Origin: JBEKZQ01 sp049509675
GTDB taxonomy: Bacteria; Planctomycetota; Planctomycetia; Pirellulales; Thermoguttaceae
Assembly: GCA_049509675.1 (NCBI GenBank)
Contig: JBEKZQ010000667.1
Location: 1 to 47,451 of the forward strand
Direction of reading: 5' to 3'
DNA: 47,451 bases
The first letter of the stretch is position 1. Every line of letters begins with the position of its first letter. Under the pieces are notes generated by a model. It saw nothing but the letters and a program-made list of their open reading frames with translations. It searched no databases and was not told the DNA's origin. Shown one piece after another: positions 17,293 through 25,732 of this stretch. The position numbers and the translations under genes were made by a program.

Positions 17293-18672
17293 ATGGCAGC
17301 CGCAGTCAAGGAACTTCTGGAAAAGCGGGCGCAACTGGTCAGCAATGCCCGCGAGATTCTCGATCGCAATCGCGAGGGCGGCAAACTGTCCGCCGACGAC
17401 CAGGCGCACTACGACCGCATCTTCGCCGAGGTGAACAGCCTCAGCGGCGAGGTCGAGCAGCGCAGTCAGTTCGCCAGCCGGCAGGCGCAGTTGGACGCCG
17501 CCGCGGGCTGGGAGAAGCAGGCCGACAAGCGCGACCTCGACCCCAACCCCGAGACGCCCGAGCAGCGCGCCGCGGCCGAGCGGGCCGGCCTCAAGCTGGC
17601 CGCCAAGACCGACTTCTACGGCATGCTGGAGAAGCGCGCCAAGAGCCTGGCCATCCGCCACGCCTTCGAAAACTACCTCAAGCGGAAGGCGACCGAGGAC
17701 CACTACCGGGCGCAACTGCACGAGCACCTGCCGGTGGAATACCGCGATTTGCTGGCCGGCACGGCCGGCAGCGGCGCGGACCTGATCCCGCCGGTGGAGT
17801 TCATCGACCAGATCCTGATACCCCGCGATCGCCAGGTGCTGATCCGCAAGAAGGCCACGGTCCGCCGGCTCTTGAAATCGACCGACGGCTATCAGCCGAC
17901 CATCGAGACCAACCCGGACGACGCCGACTGGACCACCGAAATCCAGCCCGTCAACCCGGACAACACGGGCGCCAACGCGGCCGGCGGCATGACCACCGGC
18001 AAGCGCGAGCTCAAGCCCAACGTGCTGACCAAGCTGGTCAAGGTCTCCATCAAGGAACTGATGGTCCTGCCGCAGGTCAGCGAACTGATCGCCGATCGTC
18101 TCGGCTACAAGTTCGGCGTCAGCGAGGAAAAGGCTTTCATGGTCGGCACCGGCAACGGCCAGCCCCTGGGCGTCTTCACCCTGGGCACGACCTCGGGCAT
18201 CAAGAGCAGCTCCGACGTGCAGACCTACAACGCGGCCACGGCGCCCACCATGGACGGCCTGATCGCCGCCAAGTACACCCTGCCGCCGCCCTACTGGGCC
18301 AATGCGGAATGGATGTTCCACCCGGTGTTCATCAGCCTGATCGCGCAGATCAAGTCGCTGATCAACACGTTCATCTGGCAGCCCTCCACCCAGGCCGGGC
18401 AGCCGGACATGCTGCTGGGCTTCCCGGTCCGCACCGACGTGTGGGCGCCCTCGACCGTCGCCGCCAATGCCTACGCCGGCATCCTCGGCGACTTCAGCTA
18501 CTACCACATCGCCGACCTGGTCGAGCCGTTCAGCGTGCAGCGCCTCAACGAGCTCTACGCCGGCACCAACGAAGTCGGCTTCCTCGGTCGCGAGTACTGC
18601 GACGGCATGCCCGTGATGTCGGAGGCCTTCGTCCGCGTGCAACTCGGCGCGTCGGGGGCGGCGGGAAGCTAG
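17293..18672 (+). CDS. Major capsid protein (HK97 fold)
   Basis: A 459-aa protein from ATG 17293 (GGAG upstream). Residues 1-105 are a coiled-coil delta domain (KELLEKRAQLVSNAREILDR) that the prohead protease would remove. The mature part has standard HK97 features: AGTAGSGADLIPPVEFIDQI (N-arm and spine), VSIKELMVLPQVSELIADRL, AFMVGTGNGQPLGVF and GFPVRTDV / GILGDFSYY near the end. The C-terminal LGASGAAGS is ordinary. Length agrees with other HK97 precursors. Confidence 0.92.
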   Translation: MAAAVKELLEKRAQLVSNAREILDRNREGGKLSADDQAHYDRIFAEVNSLSGEVEQRSQFASRQAQLDAAAGWEKQADKRDLDPNPETPEQRAAAERAGLKLAAKTDFYGMLEKRAKSLAIRHAFENYLKRKATEDHYRAQLHEHLPVEYRDLLAGTAGSGADLIPPVEFIDQILIPRDRQVLIRKKATVRRLLKSTDGYQPTIETNPDDADWTTEIQPVNPDNTGANAAGGMTTGKRELKPNVLTKLVKVSIKELMVLPQVSELIADRLGYKFGVSEEKAFMVGTGNGQPLGVFTLGTTSGIKSSSDVQTYNAATAPTMDGLIAAKYTLPPPYWANAEWMFHPVFISLIAQIKSLINTFIWQPSTQAGQPDMLLGFPVRTDVWAPSTVAANAYAGILGDFSYYHIADLVEPFSVQRLNELYAGTNEVGFLGREYCDGMPVMSEAFVRVQLGASGAAGS

Positions 18673-18682
18673 CGAAAAAAAA

Positions 18683-18770
18683 GGGATTAGGGATTAGCGA
18701 TTAGGGATTAGAGCCGCAGCGCGGCCGCGATTCCTTCTCCTAATCCCTAATCCCCACTCTCTAATCCCTG
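18683..18770. repeat. GGGATTA/TAATCCC inverted pair (repeat A)
   Basis: About four forward GGGATTA units, a 27-base GC-rich loop, and about four reverse TAATCCC units. It can fold into a long hairpin between capsid and the next gene and might act as terminator or processing site. Confidence 0.8.
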
Positions 18771-18784
18771 TCCGCGAGGAGCCC

Positions 18785-19096
18785 ATGCTCGTCCGCGTCC
18801 GTTTGCTCATGTCCTGCCTGGCCGGTCCCGACGGCATCAAGTTCCGCGGCCATGAAGTGGCCGTCTCCCCCGAGCAGGCCCTATTGCTCGTCGCCAGCCG
18901 GCAATGGGAATACGTCCTCCCGCCGCAAGCGGCGGAGCCCAGAGACGAGAGTCAAGAGTCCAGAGCCGAGAATGCCACCGCTGGCTTGCCCAGCAGTGTT
19001 CCAAATGCCCCGCGTCCCCGGCGTGAATTCCGCGGCCGCCCGCTGAACACTGAAAACCGAAAACCGGCGGCCGCCGCGGCCGCAATTGAAAAATGA
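18785..19096 (+). CDS. Small head-region protein with repeat-built C-terminal half
   Basis: A 103-aa frame. Residues 1-50 (MLVRVRLLMSCLAGPDGIKF ... SPEQALLLVASRQWEYV) look like a genuine small head protein. Residues about 52-95 are translated from three separate repeat families: EPRDESQESRAEN (GAGTCAAGAGTCC type), ATAGLPSSVPN (repeat G, 18973-19000) and LNTENRKPA (CTGAACACTGAAAAC type). It overlaps the next gene by ATGA. Function unknown. Confidence 0.6.
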   Translation: MLVRVRLLMSCLAGPDGIKFRGHEVAVSPEQALLLVASRQWEYVLPPQAAEPRDESQESRAENATAGLPSSVPNAPRPRREFRGRPLNTENRKPAAAAAAIEK

Positions 19097-19728
19097 CCCT
19101 CGTCGTCGTCAGTAAATCGCCCGACGCCGTGATCAGCCTGGACCAGGTCAAGCGCTGGCTGCGCATCGACAATCCGGACGAGGACGACCGGGTGCAGTTC
19201 CTGCTCTCGGTGGCCGCCGATTACGTCGAGCAGGTCAGCCGCATGGTCTTTTCGGAGACCGTCTTCCAGCTCGTTTTGGACGCCTTCCCGGCGGTCAACT
19301 GGTATCAGTATTACCCGGTGATGGCCCCGTTCCCGCAACTGCTGACCCTGGGGCAAAACTTCTTCCTCCCGAATCAGACCATCAACCAGCCGGTCTACCC
19401 GGTCACGTCGATCGACTCGATCCAGTACGTCGACGCCGACAGCGGCCAGGTCACCACGCTCGACCCGTCGCTCTACACGGTGGACCTGGCCGGCACGCGG
19501 ATCGCCCCGGCGGCGCAGCAGATTTGGCCGGCGGCCAAGAACCAGCTCGACTCGGTCACGATCCAGTTCCACGCCGGCTTCGGCCCGGGCAACGTGCCCA
19601 CGCCGCTGAAGCTGGCGGTCCTCAACCATTGCCTGCTGGCCTATATGAACCCCGGCGGCATCCCCGCCGCCGATTTAGAGAATCTCGATAAGGCAATCAT
19701 CGCCCAGAGACAAAATCTGCTCGTATGA
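19093..19728 (+). CDS. Head-tail connector (HK97 gp6-like)
   Basis: A 211-aa protein. The N-terminal ISLDQVKRWLRIDNPDEDDR followed by LLSVAADYVEQVS is the hallmark of gp6-like connectors. A beta domain follows (PVYPVTSIDSIQYVDADSG), ending with LKLAVLNHCLLAYMNPGG. It forms the ring below the portal. The stop TGA is at the start of a GGGGCGTGG repeat. Confidence 0.85.
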   Translation: MTLVVVSKSPDAVISLDQVKRWLRIDNPDEDDRVQFLLSVAADYVEQVSRMVFSETVFQLVLDAFPAVNWYQYYPVMAPFPQLLTLGQNFFLPNQTINQPVYPVTSIDSIQYVDADSGQVTTLDPSLYTVDLAGTRIAPAAQQIWPAAKNQLDSVTIQFHAGFGPGNVPTPLKLAVLNHCLLAYMNPGGIPAADLENLDKAIIAQRQNLLV

Positions 19729-19729
19729 G

Positions 19730-19793
19730 CGTGGACCGTGGGGCGTGGGGCGTGGACCGATCGCCCCGCGGCCCACGCCCCACGGCCCACGAC
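19730..19793. repeat. GGGGCGTGG inverted pair
   Basis: Forward GCGTGGACCGTGGGGCGTGG and reverse CCACGCCCCACGGCCCACG-type arms with a GATCGCC loop, the same loop style as copies at 16940 and 23300. Confidence 0.8.
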
Positions 19794-19803
19794 ACGAACA
19801 CCC

Positions 19804-20142
19804 ATGCCCAGCCACAGAACCCCCATCGGCCAGATGCGCAAGCGGATTGCGATCCTGCTTCCCAACGAGGCCGCCAGCGACAGCGGCGAGACGGCCGGCG
19901 ATCCCACGACCCTGTGCATGGCCTGGGCCCGCATCCTGCCCTTGTCGGGGAGCGAATCGTGGGTATCGCAGGAGCAGCAGGAATTATCCAGCCATCAAAT
20001 CAACATGCGCTACCAGCCGCGCATCACGCCGAAGATGTACGCCACCTACCAGGGTCGGACCTTCAACTTCACATCGGTCCGCGACCTGGACGAGATGCAC
20101 GAGGAGCTGGAGATCCTCGCGAAAGAACCTTTGCAGGAGTGA
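19804..20142 (+). CDS. Head-tail joining / adaptor protein (SPP1 gp16-like)
   Basis: A 112-aa protein from ATG 19804; an upstream in-frame start is inside the repeat. IGQMRKRIAILLPNEAASDS, WARILPLSGSE, QQELSSHQINMRYQPRITPK and GRTFNFTSVRDLDEMHEELE match the phage head-tail joining family in order. It caps the connector and stops DNA leakage. Confidence 0.85.
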   Translation: MPSHRTPIGQMRKRIAILLPNEAASDSGETAGDPTTLCMAWARILPLSGSESWVSQEQQELSSHQINMRYQPRITPKMYATYQGRTFNFTSVRDLDEMHEELEILAKEPLQE

Positions 20143-20150
20143 GACATAAC

Positions 20151-20222
20151 GGGATTAGGGATTAGGGATTAGTCGCAGGCGAGATTCCCCCCTCTAATCC
20201 CCAATCCCCAATCCCTAATTCC
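20151..20222. repeat. GGGATTA/TAATCCC inverted pair
   Basis: Three forward heptamers, a 25-base loop and four reverse units, ending 8 bases before the next start. Confidence 0.8.
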
Positions 20223-20229
20223 CGCCCCC

Positions 20230-20643
20230 ATGAACCTCTTTATCTCCCTGAAATCCGCCTTGCTCTCGATCCCGGCTGTGGCGGCGATCGTCGCCAGCGA
20301 CGCCCACGCGCCCGACCCGACGACGGCCCGGATCTGGAATAGCTGGGAGCGGAAAAACGCCTACCCGTGCATCATCATGGACATCGACCGCGAGGCGGAG
20401 CAGAACGACCTCAGCGGCCGGGGCGACCTGATCATCGCCGAGGTGACCGTTACCTGCCGCGACAACACCCACGACGGTTCCGACGCCTTGCAGCAAGCGG
20501 TCCGGGCCGGACTGGCCGGCTATAGCGGCGATTTCCAGGCGGTGCTGGACGATACGACGCACGCCGAGCCGCCCAAGGGCGACGGCAGCACGGCGCATTG
20601 GTACGACCATGTAATGAGCTTCACGATGTTTTGGAACGAATGA
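20230..20643 (+). CDS. Tail completion / terminator protein (DUF3168-like)
   Basis: A 137-aa protein. FISLKSALLSIPAVAAIVAS at the N-terminus, ARIWNSWERKNAYPCIIMDI, then a beta core with VTVTCRDNTHDGSDALQQAV and a C-terminal MSFTMFWNE fit the tail-terminator family, which forms the ring joining tail tube to head. Adjacent gene order (connector, joiner, this, gp10-like, tube) supports it. Confidence 0.75.
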   Translation: MNLFISLKSALLSIPAVAAIVASDAHAPDPTTARIWNSWERKNAYPCIIMDIDREAEQNDLSGRGDLIIAEVTVTCRDNTHDGSDALQQAVRAGLAGYSGDFQAVLDDTTHAEPPKGDGSTAHWYDHVMSFTMFWNE

Positions 20644-20651
20644 GGAGCAAA

Positions 20652-20734
20652 GGGATTGGGGATTAGGGATTAGGGATTAGCGGCTGACGCCCAGGTCCCG
20701 GCCCCCTTTTTCCAATCCCCAATCCCCAATCCCT
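20652..20734. repeat. GGGATTA/TAATCCC inverted pair
   Basis: Four forward heptamers (20652-20680), a GC-rich loop and three reverse units (20712-20734) ending 4 bases before the next start. Confidence 0.8.
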
Positions 20735-20738
20735 GCCC

Positions 20739-21362
20739 ATGGAAGCACTCCGCGGCCTCGATCAACTGGTTCGCACGATCAACCGCCTGAAGGACAAAAC
20801 GGTCCAGAAGGCGGCCAAGGCCGGGCTGAACGCCGGTCTGACGGAGCTCAGCCGCGCGATCAAGACGGCCGTGAACGCCAGCGCCGCCAGCCCGGAGCTG
20901 AAGGCGGCCGCCCGCCAGGCCGTCGGCAAGCGGCTGGTGAAGGAAAGCGAGAGCCGGGCGATCATCGCCGCCAAGGCCGGCTTCGGCGTGGGCCTGCATG
21001 GCAAGCGGAAGCGGGCCAAGGCCGCCGAGCGGGTGGCGGCCCGCCAGGCCGCGCGGGCCGCGGCCGGCAAGCATGCCGGCGGCGTGGGCATCTCGGCCGC
21101 CGACATCCAATGGCCCGTGCTGGGGACGCAGGACCGCTTCACGGGCGCGAAAACGACCACCAATCGCCAGGGGCGCAGATATACCAAGGCGACGGGCAAT
21201 CCCGTGCATCACACGGGCCGCATGCCGGCGGTCCTGAAGGGGATTGTGCCGGCCGTGGCGGCAAGCAGCGGCGATCGCATCCTACAGGCCGTCCGCGAAA
21301 AGGTCCAGAAGACGATCGCCTCCGAGGTCCACGCCTCGCAGGTGCCCAGATTGATTCACTAA
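20739..21362 (+). CDS. HK97 gp10-like tail component
   Basis: A 207-aa basic protein. The N-terminus (LRGLDQLVRTINRLKDKTVQ KAAKAGLNAGLTELSR) is the pattern of gp10-like head-tail or tail-completion proteins, with the conserved helix that follows a short turn. The central part is Ala/Arg-rich, and the C-terminus returns to a helical VAASSGDRILQAVREKVQKT. Usually this gene comes before the DUF3168 gene; here the order is swapped. Confidence 0.7.
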   Translation: MEALRGLDQLVRTINRLKDKTVQKAAKAGLNAGLTELSRAIKTAVNASAASPELKAAARQAVGKRLVKESESRAIIAAKAGFGVGLHGKRKRAKAAERVAARQAARAAAGKHAGGVGISAADIQWPVLGTQDRFTGAKTTTNRQGRRYTKATGNPVHHTGRMPAVLKGIVPAVAASSGDRILQAVREKVQKTIASEVHASQVPRLIH

Positions 21363-21386
21363 ATACTTCACACTGGAGAAATCCCC

Positions 21387-21806
21387 ATGTCCACCCGCAC
21401 CTGCAAAGGCTGCGCCCTGAAGGCCACGATCAGCGGCACGCTGACCGCCATCGCGCAGATCATCAACTTCGACCTCGGCGACATTGAGGGCGAGACCTAC
21501 GAGGCCGATACGCTGGACAACGCCAGCGCCGGCATCCCCTACGCGCCCACCGGCCGCGTGGAAGGCGGCAAGGTCTCCGGCGAACTGTTCTTCGATTACA
21601 ACCTGGGCTCGCACGCCGGCTACGTCGGGCTGATCGGCTCGGGCGGCGTGGCCTGCGCCGCCAGCTTTCCGCAAACGACCAGCTTCAACGCCGCCTTCAC
21701 CGCGGCCGGCTTCGGCCTGGGCCTGACGGTTGCGCTGAAGGAGGGCCTGAAGGGCAAATTCTCGATCAAGATTTCCGGCCAGCCGGTGTTTGCGGCTGGA
21801 AGCTGA
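21387..21806 (+). CDS. Major tail tube protein
   Basis: A 139-aa protein with the small beta-sandwich pattern of siphovirus tube proteins: an early strand LKATISGTLTAIAQIINFDL, then EADTLDNASAGIPYAPTGRV, GGKVSGELFFDYN and LKGKFSIKISGQPVF. It polymerises as hexamer rings into the tail. Position between completion proteins and chaperones agrees. GGAG ribosome site upstream. Confidence 0.8.
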   Translation: MSTRTCKGCALKATISGTLTAIAQIINFDLGDIEGETYEADTLDNASAGIPYAPTGRVEGGKVSGELFFDYNLGSHAGYVGLIGSGGVACAASFPQTTSFNAAFTAAGFGLGLTVALKEGLKGKFSIKISGQPVFAAGS

Positions 21807-21814
21807 GTACAGGA

Positions 21815-21898
21815 GGGATTGGGAATTAGGGATTAGGGATTAGACCCGAATCCCCATCCGCTTGCGACCAATCCCCAATCCCTAACCTTTAATCCCTT
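21815..21898. repeat. GGGATTA/TAATCCC inverted pair
   Basis: Forward GGGATTGGGAATTAGGGATT type units, loop with GCTTGCGACC, reverse CCCCAATCCCTAA type units. Confidence 0.8.
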
Positions 21899-21914
21899 TC
21901 ACGAGGAACCCACG

Positions 21915-22307
21915 ATGAAATGCAGATTCCTGATCGACATGGAGCGGCCGTTTGAGACGCCCGAGGAGGAAGCCGCCTTCCGGGCCACCGGCCGCTTTCC
22001 CATCCGGCCCGCGGGCAGCGAGCTCGAAAATCCCGAGGCCTATTTGCTGGTCCGCATGGGCTGCGCCGAGCCGGCCGATCCCGAGTGCGAGGCGGCGCAC
22101 GGCATGGGCCCCGAGCAACTGGCCGCGGCCAGAACGGCCTACGTCCGCGTGGCCGCCGGCATCCACCCCGACGACTATGCGGCCTTCGACGCCGGCGAGA
22201 TGGTCGGCTACGACGCCGACGGCCGCCCCATCCCCGGGCCGAACTATTGCGGCTCGCTGGCCGATTACGAGGCCGGCGCGATGGAGGAAGAGGATACGCT
22301 GGATTGA
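21915..22307 (+). CDS. Small acidic protein of unknown function in the tail operon
   Basis: A 130-aa acidic protein (MKCRFLIDMERPFETPEEEA ... IHPDDYAAFDAGEMVGYDAD) with a good GAGGA ribosome site. No domain recognised. Repeats on both sides delimit it. Its place between tail tube and chaperone genes suggests a tail role by context only. Confidence 0.6.
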   Translation: MKCRFLIDMERPFETPEEEAAFRATGRFPIRPAGSELENPEAYLLVRMGCAEPADPECEAAHGMGPEQLAAARTAYVRVAAGIHPDDYAAFDAGEMVGYDADGRPIPGPNYCGSLADYEAGAMEEEDTLD

Positions 22308-22308
22308 G

Positions 22309-22371
22309 GACCGTGGGGCGGGGACCGTGGACCGAGCAATCGCCCCACGCCCCACGCTCGACGCCCCACGA
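22309..22371. repeat. GGGGCGTGG inverted pair
   Basis: Forward GACCGTGGGGCGGGGACCGT and reverse CGCCCCACGCCCCACGC arms directly after the stop at 22307. Confidence 0.8.
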
Positions 22372-22452
22372 ATATCAAAGTGGGTTCCCGGATTTGGGGG
22401 CCGCGGGCGCAATCCCAACGCCCCCGGATCCGTTTTACCCATAGAAGCAGTT

Positions 22453-22527
22453 TGAAGTTTTCAGTTTTCAGTGTTCAGCAAGACTGGGCATCGGAAGCTG
22501 AAAACTGAAAACTGAAAACTGAAAACT
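22453..22527. repeat. CAGTGTTCAG inverted pair
   Basis: Forward GTTTTCAGTTTTCAGTGTTC, loop CAGCAAGACTGGGCA, reverse GCTGAAAACTGAAAACTGAA. The loop closely matches those at 1882 and 36505. Confidence 0.85.
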
Positions 22528-22544
22528 ATCACGAAAGGAACCCC

Positions 22545-22943
22545 ATGAAAGACGAGAATCCCCAACTGCTCTCCCGCGACGACCTGATGAAACCTTTGGC
22601 GCGCCGCTACAAGACGGTGGGGCCGCTGCCGGTCCGCGGCGGCTACTGCCGGCTGCAATCGTTGAGCGAGCGGGAGGCCTCGGCCTACGAGGCGGCCAGC
22701 TACGATCGCGGCACCCTCGTGCGCGCCCGAATGGAAGACGCCAACCGCCGCTACCTGGCCATGTGCCTGGTGGACCAGGCCGGCAACCGCCTGCTGGGGC
22801 CCGGCGACGCGGCAAAACTGGCCGACTGGGACCGGGCCGACATGGTCTTCCTCTACAGCGAGGCCGTGGCGCACGTCAACGCCAAGCGGCCGGCCCTGGA
22901 GGACGTTGAAAAAAACTCCGAAAAGACGCCCGCCGCCGGCTAG
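22545..22943 (+). CDS. Tail assembly chaperone, upstream frame (gpG-like)
   Basis: A 132-aa protein in the classic chaperone position between tube and tape measure genes. It is helical with no enzymatic motif. Near its 3' end is the slippery heptamer A AAA AAC (22910-22916), in the right phase for a -1 shift. That would join residues 1-124 to the downstream frame and give a 228-aa gpGT-like fusion. Without the shift, translation ends at TAG 22941-22943. Chaperones of this kind coat the tape measure during tail assembly. Confidence 0.75.
   Translation: MKDENPQLLSRDDLMKPLARRYKTVGPLPVRGGYCRLQSLSEREASAYEAASYDRGTLVRARMEDANRRYLAMCLVDQAGNRLLGPGDAAKLADWDRADMVFLYSEAVAHVNAKRPALEDVEKNSEKTPAAG
22910..22916 (+). 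promoter_or_regulatory. Predicted -1 ribosomal frameshift site
   Basis: A AAA AAC read as GAA AAA AAC. A -1 shift enters the frame that contains the 22952 gene with no stop in between. A GC-rich stem (about 22928-22968, GCCCGCCGCC pairing with GGCGGCGCGGGC) begins about 11 bases downstream, as a stimulatory structure should. Confidence 0.75.
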
Positions 22944-22951
22944 CGCTGCGC

Positions 22952-23230
22952 ATGGCGGCGCGGGCCGGAATTTTGGACGTCGACCGCTGGCTGGAAACGA
23001 TCGCGCCGGAGCGGCTCGACGAATGGGAAATTTTCCAGCGGATCGAGCCGGACCCGCTCGATCGGCTGCGGGAGGTGCTGAAGATGGGTTTCGCCCTGCT
23101 GGCCGCCGGCCTGGGCATATCGAAGGTAACGCCGGAGTTTTTCGATCCGGTGAAGCCGGAAGAGGCGGCCCCGGTCGGCGCCCGCGAAGCGGCCGGAATG
23201 CTGCGGAGGAGCGCGGGGCGTGAACCGTGA
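22952..23230 (+). CDS. Tail assembly chaperone, downstream frame (gpT-like)
   Basis: The downstream frame encodes MAARAGILDVDRWLETIAPE RLDEWEIFQRIEPDPLDR, the usual end of tail chaperone fusions. It can be reached from 22916 by the -1 shift (adding LRKDARRRLALR before M). The ATG at 22952 lacks a good ribosome site, which favours synthesis only as a fusion. The C-terminus (RRSAGREP) runs into a GGGGCGTGG repeat. Confidence 0.72.
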   Translation: MAARAGILDVDRWLETIAPERLDEWEIFQRIEPDPLDRLREVLKMGFALLAAGLGISKVTPEFFDPVKPEEAAPVGAREAAGMLRRSAGREP

Positions 23231-23361
23231 AGCGTGGACCGTGGAGCGGGAAATCGTGGGTCGGGGGCCGTGGACCGTGAAGCGAACGATCGCCCCACGG
23301 TCCACGCCCCACGCCCCACGGTTCTGATTCCTAATCCCTAATCCCTAATCGCTAATTCCTC
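23214..23361. repeat. GGGGCGTGG pair then TAATCCC run
   Basis: 23214-23323 alternate forward (CGTGAAGCGTGGACCGTGG) and reverse (CCCCACGGTCCACGCCCC) arms; 23325-23361 are four TAATCCC-like units ending just before the tape measure start. Confidence 0.8.
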
Positions 23362-23363
23362 CC

Positions 23364-24818
23364 ATGAGCACCGCGATGGGCGACCTGGTGGTCTCGCTGG
23401 GGCTGGACAACACCCAGTTTCTGGCCGCGCTGAACGGCTCGGGCGAAAGCCTCGACCAGTTCGCCACGCATTCGAGTGAATCATCCTCGGAGATTGAGGG
23501 CCACGTCGGCGGCGCCTCGCGGGCCTTCGGTTTTCTCGGCAAAGAGATCAGGCATGCCGGCGAGGAACTGGGCGGCGAAAACACGGTGATCGGCGAAACG
23601 ATCAGCGGCCTGGGCGGCACGGTCACGGGCATCGGTGAGGTGGTTCACGGCTACCACGCCATGCACACGGCGGTTGAGGTCCTCACCACCGCGCAGGTCT
23701 TCTTGAATTCGATCAGCCCGCTGGGCTGGACGGTGATGATCGGCGGGGCAGTGGCCGCCGGCGCGGCCTATCTGACGCTCAGCCACCATATCGAGACGGC
23801 CGCGGAGGCGGCCGAACACCTGAAAAAAGTGCTGGGCGACATCAATGCGCATCACGGCGCGGAGTTCGACAAGGACGCCGCCAGCAAACAGAAGGAACTA
23901 CAGGAGAACCTCCGCAATCGCGAAGAAGATGCCCGCGATCTCAGCCCGCTCCACGCCGTGTTAATTAGCGGCACCTACGGGTTGAAATATCTCCTTGAGC
24001 TGCATGCAATCGACAAAGCCCATTCCGCCCTCGACGAATTCAACAAGGCGGTCGTTCAGCATCGCCAGCATGAAGCGGGAAACGCCGCCGACAGCTACCT
24101 TTCGCACCTCCGCGAAGAAGCAGAAAAGCTCGACAAAACGCCGCTGGAGCAATTCCAGGAAAACCTGGCAAAGTCCGGGCGGAGCGCCAAAGAGGTGGCC
24201 GAGGAACTGGCCAAGGCCAAGACCTATTCGGCCGACATCGAAAACCACGCCATCAAGTCGGCAATCGACCGCAAGGAGAAGGAGCTCTCGCAGTTCGGCA
24301 TGAGCGACTCGCAAAAGTACGTCGCCAATTTCCAGGCGGAGCATCCCGGCGCCAGTTCCGGGCAACTGGCTCTGGTCAAGGACCAGGCGGCCCGCGAGGA
24401 CGCGCTGAAGAACGACACGGCGATGGAAAAGAAGCTCGACGCCGACCGCACCGCCGAGACCGCCCGGCTGGCGGCCGAGGTGAAGTCGCTCACCGAAGGG
24501 CCGATGGACAAGCTGATCGCCCAGGCCCGCGACCTGCAAATCGGTTTGGCCAACGGCGCGATCGGCCGCGGCGACTATGCCTCGGCCATGGCCGCATTGC
24601 AGGAGAAGGCGACTCCCAAGGCGGAAAAAGAGGCCAAGGAGGAGGCCCCCAAGGCGATCGAATACGGCACGGCCGCCGCCTTCGAGGAGCTCTACAAGGC
24701 CATGCACCCGGACGAGCAGCAGGACCACGCCCAGCGCACGGCCGAGAACACGGCCAAGATGGCGGAACTCATGGAAATCATTCGCGACAACACGGCGAAA
24801 ACGGTGGTGCTGGGATGA
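23364..24818 (+). CDS. Tail tape measure protein
   Basis: A 484-aa protein. LVVSLGLDNTQFLAALNGSG at the N-terminus is the usual opening of tape measure proteins. A hydrophobic patch lies at about 110-150 (SPLGWTVMIGGAVAAGAAYL). The rest is long alpha-helix with many Glu, Lys and Ala residues. Tape length sets tail length; 484 residues at about 0.15 nm each imply a short tail of roughly 70 nm (inference). Overlaps the next gene by ATGA. Confidence 0.85.
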   Translation: MSTAMGDLVVSLGLDNTQFLAALNGSGESLDQFATHSSESSSEIEGHVGGASRAFGFLGKEIRHAGEELGGENTVIGETISGLGGTVTGIGEVVHGYHAMHTAVEVLTTAQVFLNSISPLGWTVMIGGAVAAGAAYLTLSHHIETAAEAAEHLKKVLGDINAHHGAEFDKDAASKQKELQENLRNREEDARDLSPLHAVLISGTYGLKYLLELHAIDKAHSALDEFNKAVVQHRQHEAGNAADSYLSHLREEAEKLDKTPLEQFQENLAKSGRSAKEVAEELAKAKTYSADIENHAIKSAIDRKEKELSQFGMSDSQKYVANFQAEHPGASSGQLALVKDQAAREDALKNDTAMEKKLDADRTAETARLAAEVKSLTEGPMDKLIAQARDLQIGLANGAIGRGDYASAMAALQEKATPKAEKEAKEEAPKAIEYGTAAAFEELYKAMHPDEQQDHAQRTAENTAKMAELMEIIRDNTAKTVVLG

Positions 24819-25729
24819 TCGTTTCCTTCCACGAAATCCACGACGGCCGCGGCGGCGGCGACGAAATCTCCTCCAAGGAGCAATCCAAGGTGGAGTTCAC
24901 GCGGAAGTTTCGCGCCGTCACGTCCAGCCCCTACGACGGCCCGGACGTGGTGCTCGCCGCCATGGACCCGCTGGGCACGCCGCATCCGGCCTATCCCAAT
25001 GCCTTCCTCCGCCGCCGCCGGGCCGAGAATTTCGCCAAGAGCAAGCTGGTGTGGATCGCCACCGCGCAATACTCCAGCGATCCGATCGTCTCGCAAAGCC
25101 CCCAAAGCGATCCGCCGCAGGCCAGTTGGGATACGGAAAGCTTCAGCCGGCCCTATGAGTACGACAAGGACGGCAAACCGGTCGCCAACAGCATGACGGA
25201 CGCCTTCGTCCCGCCGCCCAGCGATACCGATGCATTTTGGGTCTGCACGGTGAAACGGAACGCCACCTTCGTGCCGACCTGGCTGCTGAGCTATCGCAAC
25301 TGCGTCAACAGCGACCAGATCGTGCTGGACGGGGTCACGGTGCGGCCGCTGTGCGGCTGGCTGAAGAGCATCAAGATCAGCCCGATCCAGTTCCGCAACC
25401 AGATAGCCTACCGCGCCCTGCAATTTCAGATCGCCTGCAAAGACGGCCATCAGCTCCGCGCCGCCGTGAGCGGCATCGGCCCCACGCTGGATGATTGGAA
25501 AAAATACATCTGCGACCGCGGCAATCGCCAGAAGAGCCAGGACAACCCCGACCTGCCCAACTACGGCAAGCCCGTGCCGATCGTCAACGCCGACGGCACG
25601 GCCGCGCGGATCCCCTGCTATCTCGACGGCAGCGGCATCAACATCGTGACTCCCACTCCCGACAACGTGGTTTTTTTGCCCTTCCACCTGAAACCCGAAC
25701 AACCGTTCGGGATCCTGCCCCTCTGGTGA
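24815..25729 (+). CDS. Tail tip / distal tail region protein
   Basis: A 304-aa protein directly after the tape measure gene, the usual place of distal tail or tip proteins. VEFTRKFRAVTSSPYDGPDV, then YPNAFLRRRRAENFAKSK, and later SIKISPIQFRNQIAYRALQF and FLPFHLKPEQPFGIL are distinctive but belong to no domain I can name. Beta-rich overall. Probably part of the tail tip complex. Confidence 0.6.
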   Translation: MIVSFHEIHDGRGGGDEISSKEQSKVEFTRKFRAVTSSPYDGPDVVLAAMDPLGTPHPAYPNAFLRRRRAENFAKSKLVWIATAQYSSDPIVSQSPQSDPPQASWDTESFSRPYEYDKDGKPVANSMTDAFVPPPSDTDAFWVCTVKRNATFVPTWLLSYRNCVNSDQIVLDGVTVRPLCGWLKSIKISPIQFRNQIAYRALQFQIACKDGHQLRAAVSGIGPTLDDWKKYICDRGNRQKSQDNPDLPNYGKPVPIVNADGTAARIPCYLDGSGINIVTPTPDNVVFLPFHLKPEQPFGILPLW

Positions 25730-25732
25730 TCC

